From the NCBI GenBank assembly GCA_030836605.1, contig JAUPMC010000032.1:1-11084 (forward strand): a stretch of DNA of 11,084 bases, read 5' to 3'. Under the pieces are notes generated by a model. The model did no database searches, was not told the DNA's origin, and saw only the letters and a program-made list of their open reading frames with translations. Numbering within the stretch: the stretch's first letter is position 1; every line of letters begins with the position of its first letter. The DNA is from Thermoplasmatota archaeon. Lineage in GTDB: Archaea > Thermoplasmatota > Thermoplasmata > UBA10834. Shown piece after piece: positions 6,091 through 11,084 of the stretch. The translations under genes were made by a program, and so were the position numbers.

Positions 6091-6345
6091 ATGGTCTACC
6101 CCAGGGATGTCCTGAACAGGTTGAGATGGACGGACGGGGAATCACTGGACGATGCTATCATATGGTACGTCCACAGGGGCGCGCCCGGGGACAACATCAA
6201 GATCACGGGGAGCTCGGTGAAGTCACTCGGCAGCCTGTTCTTCGAGACTCAAGAGGCCGACATCCCATACCACCGGATACTCAGAATCGACTACCGAGGG
6301 GAGACGCTCTTCGCGAAGGATTCGAGGGCCAGAGCCCTGAGCTGA
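6091..6345 (+). CDS. DUF504 / UPF0248 small protein (MJ1316 RNA cyclic-end recognition domain)
   Basis: The 84-residue protein is essentially one DUF504 domain (COG1531, named after MJ1316). It opens YPRDVLNRLRW (3-13), then has IIWYVHRGAPGDNIKI (23-38) with the hallmark HRGAPGD at 28-34, FFETQEADIPYHRILRI (50-66), and a terminal strand GETLF. This family has been predicted to recognise RNA ends carrying cyclic phosphate and is linked to RNA repair or processing; that role is a published prediction, not something visible here. The start is ATG 6091; nearby ATGs at 6084 and 6087 are out of frame. No Shine-Dalgarno site is seen, so it may be leaderless or read through from fprA, 81 bases upstream. 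Confidence 0.9.
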   Translation: MVYPRDVLNRLRWTDGESLDDAIIWYVHRGAPGDNIKITGSSVKSLGSLFFETQEADIPYHRILRIDYRGETLFAKDSRARALS

Positions 6346-6373
6346 CCCAGGACCCGTGGCTGTCACGGAAAGC

Positions 6374-6381
6374 ATTTATGA
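6374..6381 (+). promoter_or_regulatory. TATA-like box for the large surface protein gene
   Basis: ATTTATGA in an otherwise GC-rich stretch would set transcription start near 6402, giving a leader of about 40 bases made up mostly of the hairpin at 6408-6425. Just upstream, CCGTG (6354-6358) and CACGG (6364-6368) form a short inverted repeat that could end the DUF504 transcript or bind a regulator. Confidence 0.5.
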
Positions 6382-6407
6382 CATGAAGGGGCATCTAGAT
6401 TCGGGAG

Positions 6408-6425
6408 CCCCGGGCGTTCCCGGGG
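6408..6425 (+). promoter_or_regulatory. GC-only hairpin in the leader of the surface protein gene
   Basis: CCCCGGG (6408-6414), loop CGTT, CCCGGGG (6419-6425) is a perfect 7-base-pair stem of G and C only. It begins close to the predicted transcript start and ends 8 bases before the ribosome binding site at 6434. It could protect the mRNA 5' end or modulate translation. It has no T-run after it, so it does not look like a terminator. Confidence 0.45.
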
Positions 6426-6433
6426 CGTTCGAT

Positions 6434-6439
6434 GGTGAT
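6434..6439 (+). promoter_or_regulatory. Shine-Dalgarno site that favours the ATG at 6444
   Basis: GGTGAT matches the anti-Shine-Dalgarno complement (GGAGGTGAT) and ends 4 bases before ATG 6444. It overlaps the earlier in-frame ATGs at 6432 and 6438, which have no such site themselves, so the third ATG is the better start. Confidence 0.5.
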
Positions 6440-6443
6440 GCAC

Positions 6444-7847
6444 ATGAAGAGAGTGATTGTTGTCTCGATGAGCCTGATCCTGTGCGCAATGCTGGTCGCC
6501 AACGTCAGCGCGTTCCCGCCAGAGACCTGGCAGGACGGCGACGAGGTTGCCATCTTCGGCCACTCGTTCGAGGAGGAGTATTGGACGAATGACTCGATGA
6601 CCGCCACGAGCCCGGCAGGAGATGAGATTACTTTCTCCGCCTCGTTCGTGAACTACGAGAACGTTTCGGCGTTCCTCCTGTCGCTGAACATGGTCGAGAA
6701 CGAGAACGGCACCGGGAACGTGCCGTTCCAACTCTTCGGGATGCACTATTACACCCCTGACGGGAACGAGGTGTTCATCGGGGCTGTGTTGGCGTTCCTG
6801 ATGGCCTTTGACGACACGTACAACGGCACGGGGCCGGGCCAGAACGGCCTGCCAGACCCAGGGAACGAGAACATCTCCTACGTCATACCGTTCGGTGTGG
6901 CTGGCACGCTGGACGACGCGTACCCGCCAGAGGTCGAGGTCCAAGAGGTCGAGAAGCTCGGCGAGGGACACTACAGGTTCGGGATCCAGTACAGGAACCT
7001 GTACGCCTTCGTGTCGCCCAACTTCGTCGCGAGCGCCATCTTCGCAACGGGCTGGATTGCGAAGTTCAGCGAGCTCACCGTATCATATGAGGTCAAGATG
7101 GACCCGGAGACCGGCGAGGTCAACGCGGAGACATGGTACACGATAGGCGAGGTCACCGAGCTGTGGTTCATCCTACTGGGGATACCGATCCCGGTCGACC
7201 CCCACGGGCTCCCCGAACACTTGGGCCTGAGCGTCGTGCACTTCGTGACCATCTTCACGTCCAAATACGACGGCGCCTCCGGGAACACCACCGGCAGCAC
7301 GCTCGACCCTGACATAAACGCGCCTCTCCAGGAGGACATCGTCCTGAAGGTCGGGGATGACAGCGAGAGGGCGCTGAACATAGGCACCAGGGGCACGTTC
7401 GACCTCATCAACGAGAGCACGGACTATGTCATCAAAGAGGACCAGCCGGCCATGAACGCAATCGTGGGCGCGAGTCTCGTGGATCTCGTCCTCGTCGCCT
7501 GGCAGCTGGGGTTCGCGGCGGGCGCGATGAGCGTATTCGCCTATGCCCTCAGCGACCACGTCCAAGAGACATACGACGGGCCGCTCGACCTCGCCCAGAG
7601 GAGCCTCGACCCGACGAACGAGGACGGGTTCAACGCGTACCCGCTCTGGTACGCGGTCTCGTTCCCGCAATGGAACGGGTACAGGGTCGTGCACGACCCA
7701 GTATACACGGCGTATACCAGCTTCGAGGCGCCCTCGGAAGAAGCCCCGGCCGACGACGGCCTCGCGGGGGTCCTGGTCCTCATGCTGATAGTCGTGGCGG
7801 TGGTCGCCGTCGTAGCGGTCGTGGCCACGAGGAAGAAGAAACCGTGA
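6444..7847 (+). CDS. Large secreted, C-terminally membrane-anchored protein (family not recognised; surface glycoprotein-like)
   Basis: From this start the protein has 467 residues. Residues 1-23 form a signal peptide (KR, then VIVVSMSLILCAMLVANVSA, likely cut before FPPE). The ectodomain is acidic and rich in Asn, Gly, Tyr and aromatic residues. I count seven N-glycosylation sequons after the signal (NDS, NVS, NGT, NGT, NIS, NTT, NES), concentrated in the first two-thirds. A hydrophobic stretch near AIVGASLVDLVLVAWQLGFAAGA may be a further membrane segment or a buried helix. The C-terminus has a Pro/Glu/Ala linker (APSEEAPADD), one membrane helix built from repeated VVA units, and a basic stop-transfer tail RKKKP. 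This layout fits an exported archaeal surface protein facing outward, with a short cytoplasmic tail. No catalytic motif was recognised. It has its own TATA-like box and an unusual leader hairpin. An ATG at 6432 would add four residues. Confidence 0.85.
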   Translation: MKRVIVVSMSLILCAMLVANVSAFPPETWQDGDEVAIFGHSFEEEYWTNDSMTATSPAGDEITFSASFVNYENVSAFLLSLNMVENENGTGNVPFQLFGMHYYTPDGNEVFIGAVLAFLMAFDDTYNGTGPGQNGLPDPGNENISYVIPFGVAGTLDDAYPPEVEVQEVEKLGEGHYRFGIQYRNLYAFVSPNFVASAIFATGWIAKFSELTVSYEVKMDPETGEVNAETWYTIGEVTELWFILLGIPIPVDPHGLPEHLGLSVVHFVTIFTSKYDGASGNTTGSTLDPDINAPLQEDIVLKVGDDSERALNIGTRGTFDLINESTDYVIKEDQPAMNAIVGASLVDLVLVAWQLGFAAGAMSVFAYALSDHVQETYDGPLDLAQRSLDPTNEDGFNAYPLWYAVSFPQWNGYRVVHDPVYTAYTSFEAPSEEAPADDGLAGVLVLMLIVVAVVAVVAVVATRKKKP

Positions 7848-7863
7848 GGCGGCCCCCTACTTC

Positions 7864-7885
7864 GAAAACCCTTTCCTCGGTTTTC
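7864..7885. terminator. Bidirectional hairpin terminator between convergent genes
   Basis: GAAAACC (7864-7870) and GGTTTTC (7879-7885) form a perfect 7-base stem with an 8-base loop. It lies 16 bases after the surface protein stop and 36 bases past the stop of the minus-strand peptidase gene. Each strand has TTTT in the 3' arm, so one element could serve both directions. Confidence 0.55.
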
Positions 7886-7921
7886 CATCATCCTCAGGAC
7901 AGAGTCGCCGCGTGAGATGAC

Positions 7922-9946
7922 TCACTCGACCAGGCGCGCGGACCTCAGGTCCGAGTAGAACCTCAGGACATCCTCTATCTGGGTCGGCCCGTACTGGGCC
8001 GAGATCACCTCGGTGATCTCGCACAGGTCGCGCTCCCCGTCCATCAGGTTGACGATCTCGTACTGCTTCTTCGAGAAAGAGGCGTCCCGCTTCTCGACGT
8101 CGTCGTGCCACACGCACCTCTTCTCGCCGAGCACGTCCGCGAGGTACCCCGGGTCCAACGAGCCCTTGAACCGCCTCTTGGGGACGATCTTCTTCGCCTT
8201 CGCCTCGGCCTTCGACGGGGCCTTGCGAGCGACTGCCGAGGTCACATCCTTCCCGGCGACGGAGTCGATTACCTCGTTCAACCTGGACAGCTCCTTCGAA
8301 CCGTGTCCGGAGACGGCCGCCGCCTGGTGCTCAACGAACGCGTCCGAGCCCGCATCGGCATCGAGCTTGCTGAGAGACCGCACCGCAGCGACCTCCCTGC
8401 TCGCCACCTTCGAGACCCTCATCCTGTTGAAAATGACCGTCTTCTCCAGCTCCGCCCGGGCGTCCTTGCCCTCTTCCTTCGCCTTGAGCAGGTCCGAGTG
8501 TGCCTTCTGGACGGCGTCGGATATCCTCTTCATCCCCTCGGACGCGGTGAGCACGGCCATGGAGTGTATCTCGTCCGGGCCCGCGTCCGCGAGCGTCAGC
8601 GCGGAGACCGCCGCGGCGAAGCCGACCCGCCTCAGGCTGTCCTCACTGACCTTCTCGATCGTGTCCAGGCTCGTATGGTAGAACATGTCCGGCCACTGCG
8701 TCAGGCCGACGCAGGGCGTGCCCACCGTAGACTCGTTGAACTCCTCGTGGTCGCTCCCGCCGGAGTGAGTGGTCCGCGCGTACCTGAAGTTACTGACCAT
8801 GCCTATCTTGACGAACGGGTCGTACTCGGTGTTCGCGCGCTCGATCATGGAGAACACCAGGTCGTTGAGGTATGAAGGGAGCGAGTCCGGGGTGCTGTCC
8901 ATCGTGAGCGTGGACTTGCACAGCGTCTGGTCCTCCCCGACCATGTCCAGGTTTATGGCCGCCTTGAATCCGGCGTGGAGCTCCGGGTGCTTCGACAGGA
9001 AGGCGACCGAGCCCGTCGTCTCGGGCACCCACAGGAACCGTATGGTCCTCTTGGGCCGCTGGATCTTGCCGGAGCGGATGAGATGCGAAATCGTCCTGGC
9101 CATCTCCATGAGTAGCCCGCTTCCCGAAGCGTTGTCATTCGCGCCCGGCTTCGGGTGGCACAGATGGGCGACCAGGACGATCTCGTCCTCCGGCCTCTCC
9201 GAGCCGCGTATGGACGCGCTCACGATGCTGTAACTGCCAGATGTGAACTCGGCGTCGACCGTCGCGTGCAGTCTGACTGGCTCGCCGCTCGCCAGGTGCC
9301 TCCTGAGCTCGTTCCCCTGGCGCCTGCTGAGTGAGAACCCGAACTTGACCTTCTTCGCCTCCGCCGCGGTCGGCCATATGCCCTGATACGCATGCGCGTC
9401 CGGGATGTCCGTGCTCTCCCGCACACCGTGGAACTCATAGGACAGGCCGTCGGTGATGACGCCGGCCGCCCCGCGCTTCAGCACCGCCTCTCGGTGCACT
9501 ATCGTGCCCCGGCCCGTCGCGAGGACGAACTTGCCCTTGACCTTCTTCCCGGCGTAGTCCTTGTCCGATACGCCCTTGCCAACATCGACCAGCTCGGCCG
9601 TCACGCCTCCCTTGGGCGTGCCCTTGCTGAACGTGTGCAGGGATTGCGGTATGTCGCTGAACTTCGCGAGCGAGCGCTCGCCCGGCTCCACGAGCCTGAG
9701 TTCCGCCCCCTTGACAGTCCAGCCCACGACAGTCTTGTGCGTCCAGTACTTCCGGCGGCCGTCCGAGGGCAACCTCTCGATCCTGGCCTCGTCCATGCCG
9801 AAAGACTTCAGCTCATCCATCACGTGCTCGGCTGCCCCGTACATCATCGGGGGGGCCTGAATCCTGTGATACCGAGTGACTCCGGCCACGAACGACTTTG
9901 CGGCCGAACCAGACAGCTCATCTTTGACGACCTTGGCGAAATCCAT
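7922..9946 (-). CDS. M28/DUF4910-like aminopeptidase with PA-like insert and C-terminal winged-helix-like domain
   Basis: This 674-residue protein lacks a signal peptide or membrane segment, so it is probably cytosolic. Residues about 115-230 look like a protease-associated (PA) domain (KKVKGKFVLATGRGTIVHREAVLKRGAAGVI). Residues 250-445 form a zinc-dependent M28 peptidase core of the DUF4910-like kind: AHLCHPKPGANDNASG with H264 and D271, PETTGS with E309, NLDMVG with D334, and FYHTSLDT with H424 as likely metal and catalytic residues; H394 and H400 flank a SGGSDHEEF loop. The region about 445-590 is helical and rich in Ala, Lys and Glu. Residues 625-674 (KKQYEIVNLMDGERDLCEITEVI...YSDLRSARLVE) resemble a winged-helix fold. 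Substrate is unknown, probably peptides or modified amino acids. The ATG at 9946 has no Shine-Dalgarno site but a TATA-like box about 36 bases upstream. Confidence 0.9.
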   Translation of the reverse strand: MDFAKVVKDELSGSAAKSFVAGVTRYHRIQAPPMMYGAAEHVMDELKSFGMDEARIERLPSDGRRKYWTHKTVVGWTVKGAELRLVEPGERSLAKFSDIPQSLHTFSKGTPKGGVTAELVDVGKGVSDKDYAGKKVKGKFVLATGRGTIVHREAVLKRGAAGVITDGLSYEFHGVRESTDIPDAHAYQGIWPTAAEAKKVKFGFSLSRRQGNELRRHLASGEPVRLHATVDAEFTSGSYSIVSASIRGSERPEDEIVLVAHLCHPKPGANDNASGSGLLMEMARTISHLIRSGKIQRPKRTIRFLWVPETTGSVAFLSKHPELHAGFKAAINLDMVGEDQTLCKSTLTMDSTPDSLPSYLNDLVFSMIERANTEYDPFVKIGMVSNFRYARTTHSGGSDHEEFNESTVGTPCVGLTQWPDMFYHTSLDTIEKVSEDSLRRVGFAAAVSALTLADAGPDEIHSMAVLTASEGMKRISDAVQKAHSDLLKAKEEGKDARAELEKTVIFNRMRVSKVASREVAAVRSLSKLDADAGSDAFVEHQAAAVSGHGSKELSRLNEVIDSVAGKDVTSAVARKAPSKAEAKAKKIVPKRRFKGSLDPGYLADVLGEKRCVWHDDVEKRDASFSKKQYEIVNLMDGERDLCEITEVISAQYGPTQIEDVLRFYSDLRSARLVE

Positions 9947-9947
9947 G

Positions 9948-9986
9948 GTCTGACCAGACGCACTGATAACGACCCCGGATAATAAC
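9948..9986 (-). promoter_or_regulatory. Promoter of the M28-like peptidase gene with a start-proximal palindrome
   Basis: On the minus strand TTATTATCC (plus positions 9978-9986) is a TATA-like box about 36 bases before the ATG at 9946. It predicts a start near 9957 and a leader of about 10 bases. GTCTG-AC-CAGAC (9948-9959) is a perfect inverted repeat over the predicted transcript start, a possible repressor site. This separates the gene from the upstream agmatinase despite only 67 bases between them. Confidence 0.45.
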
Positions 9987-10013
9987 GTTCTCCCGGCACC
10001 GACAGTGTAGTTT

Positions 10014-10814
10014 TCAAGGGTGTACCATTCTAGAGGCCAGCTCCTTCATGACCTTGGCGCAGACAGCATCGGTCATTCCAGGTATGTCGAAGTCCGGGTT
10101 GAACTCGACGATATCCGCCCCTTCGAGCCTCCCCTTGAACGATTGAATGACATCGATCGCCTGGCGAGTCGACAACCCACCTGGCTGCCTATGCGAGACG
10201 CCGGGCGCGAACGCTGGGTCTAGGCCGTCGACGTCGAACGAGACGTAGACGGGACCTTCGAACTCGAAGGACACCGCACCGCCCCATGAGCGCATCTCGA
10301 CCAGCTCGACCCCATGCCTATCCGCCTGCTCCTTCTGATGAGGGGTCGCGGAGCGCACCCCAATCTGAACGAGCCTGTCCACATGTCCTTCCTCCATTAT
10401 CCTCGCGAACGGACACGCATGGGAGAGCCTGTTCCCCTCATACTCCTCGTACAGGTCAGGGTGGGCGTCGAAGTGCAGTATGTTGAGGTGTCTGTGGCGG
10501 CGGGCGACCGCCCTCACGATCGGATATGTGATCGAATGGTCTCCTCCGAGACACATCGGGCTGAACCCCTTGCCCATCAGGTCCCCCACCTCCCGCTCGA
10601 TCAGAGCGACCGGGTCATCCCCGGGCACGAAGGCCAGGTCGCCCGCGTCCCACAGCACCGAGTCATCGATGAGCGTGAGGTCCTCACTGTACTTGTTCGT
10701 GGACCCGCTCCTCCACGCCGCCCGTATCAGGGGTGGGGCCTTCGCGGAACCGCGGGCGAAAGACGACTGTTCATCGTATGGCACCCCCAGCAAGGCGATT
10801 CGTGCTCCTCCCAT
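10014..10814 (-). CDS. speB: Agmatinase (ureohydrolase family)
   Basis: Hydrolyses agmatine to putrescine and urea in polyamine synthesis; some archaeal homologues act on N1-aminopropylagmatine instead. The 266-residue length is usual for archaeal and bacterial agmatinases. All six ligands of the two-manganese centre are visible: H93 in GGDHS, D116, H118 and D120 in FDAHPDL, and D194 and D196 in SFDVDGLDP. Other family marks are GVPYDEQSSFARGSAKAP near the N-terminus, the SHACPF loop (131-136), PGGLSTRQ (211-218), and EFNPDFD near the C-terminus. The start at ATG 10814 (minus strand) gives the expected MGGARIALLGVPYD beginning. No clear Shine-Dalgarno site is seen. Transcription probably starts near 10850 from a TATA-like box at 10872-10882, back to back with the transporter gene. 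Arginase is less likely given overall match and length, but substrate is inferred. Confidence 0.93.
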   Translation of the reverse strand: MGGARIALLGVPYDEQSSFARGSAKAPPLIRAAWRSGSTNKYSEDLTLIDDSVLWDAGDLAFVPGDDPVALIEREVGDLMGKGFSPMCLGGDHSITYPIVRAVARRHRHLNILHFDAHPDLYEEYEGNRLSHACPFARIMEEGHVDRLVQIGVRSATPHQKEQADRHGVELVEMRSWGGAVSFEFEGPVYVSFDVDGLDPAFAPGVSHRQPGGLSTRQAIDVIQSFKGRLEGADIVEFNPDFDIPGMTDAVCAKVMKELASRMVHP

Positions 10815-10869
10815 GGACTGCCTCAGTGACTGTCAGGACCGTCCGGGCCTATCTAGGTTGCCACCGGCT

Positions 10870-10885
10870 GAAAACATATTTCTAG
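10870..10885. promoter_or_regulatory. Shared AT-rich promoter element between divergent agmatinase and transporter genes
   Basis: AAAACATATTTCTA is the only AT-rich stretch in the 94-base spacer. Read on the plus strand it lies about 30 bases before the ATG at 10909, implying a leader of only a few bases. Read on the minus strand, AAATATGTTTT sits about 60 bases before the agmatinase ATG, implying a leader of about 35 bases. One TATA-like element may serve both genes. Confidence 0.45.
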
Positions 10886-10908
10886 GACATAGTCATCCAG
10901 GCCGATAG

Positions 10909-11084
10909 ATGGAACTCGCTTGGCTGCCTTTCTCGCTCGCGACGATCCTGTTCTACGGCCTCGGCCAGGTCTTCGTCAAGGAGACCAGGACCCAGCTGTC
11001 GTCCGCGAACTACCTCCTGCTGTTCGGCGGGAACATAGGCGTCATCTGGGCGGTCTACTGGTTCTTCTTCCACGAGGGCACGTC
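10909..11084 (+). CDS. EamA/DMT-family transporter, N-terminal part (cut by window end)
   Basis: An ATG at 10909 opens a frame that stays open to the window end (58 codons). The translation starts MELAWLPFSLATILFYGLGQ and continues VFVKETRTQLSSANYLLLFGGNIGVIWAVYWFFFHEG. This is one membrane helix (about 5-22), a short polar loop with KETRTQLS (24-31), and a second helix (about 34-54). The pattern of a helix with an aromatic-Gly-x-G-x-x-FxK ending matches the first helix of EamA drug/metabolite transporters (DMT superfamily), which are usually 10-helix exporters or importers of small metabolites. No Shine-Dalgarno site is present and the transcript is probably almost leaderless. Family assignment rests on two helices only, and substrate is unknown. 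Confidence 0.7.
   Translation, partial: MELAWLPFSLATILFYGLGQVFVKETRTQLSSANYLLLFGGNIGVIWAVYWFFFHEGT

Noticed and set aside
1..11084. CRISPR array, tRNA/rRNA genes, insertion sequences, defence or toxin-antitoxin genes
   Set aside because: No spaced repeats, cloverleaf pattern, transposase or known defence motif was seen on either strand.

Overview
The window is GC-rich and archaeal. The genes include a family B DNA polymerase with an intein, an archaeal-type hypoxanthine/guanine phosphoribosyltransferase, a flavodiiron protein of the F420H2-oxidase type, a DUF504/MJ1316-domain protein and an archaeal TctA-like permease. Several genes are preceded by TATA-like boxes with short or no leaders, and Shine-Dalgarno sites of the GGTGA kind occur. 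Gene content, GC level and the secreted proteins would suit a member of the Thermoplasmatota, but that placement is inference.

Layout. Positions 2-1243 (+) are the 3' part of a PolB-type polymerase gene. Its first visible part is the C-terminal portion of a mini-intein (to 403), followed by the C-extein. A short secreted acidic protein with a Cys/Asp cluster follows (1334-1816, +). It converges on a minus-strand block: a TctA-like membrane protein (3328-1940) preceded by two purine salvage phosphoribosyltransferases, apt (4608-4081) and hpt (4022-3465). A 201-base divergent spacer rich in inverted repeats separates apt from the flavodiiron gene (4810-6009, +). Then come a small DUF504 protein (6091-6345, +) and a large secreted, membrane-anchored, probably glycosylated protein (6444-7847, +). 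The last block is a minus-strand M28/DUF4910-like peptidase (9946-7922), a minus-strand agmatinase (10814-10014), and the divergent start of an EamA/DMT transporter cut by the window end (10909 onward, +).

How the genes work together. Apt and Hpt form a compact purine-base salvage unit. The flavodiiron protein reduces O2 (or NO) and shares a regulatory spacer with that unit. Agmatinase supplies putrescine or a polyamine precursor. The other genes appear to be independent chromosomal units with their own promoters. I see no rRNA, tRNA, CRISPR array, insertion sequence or clear defence island.

The most notable points are: the polymerase, whose usual YGDTDS catalytic motif reads HGIIDS and which nevertheless carries an intein at the conserved region III; the run of inverted repeats in front of the flavodiiron gene; a GC-only hairpin in the leader of the large surface protein; and an unrecognised Cys/Asp-rich exported protein.
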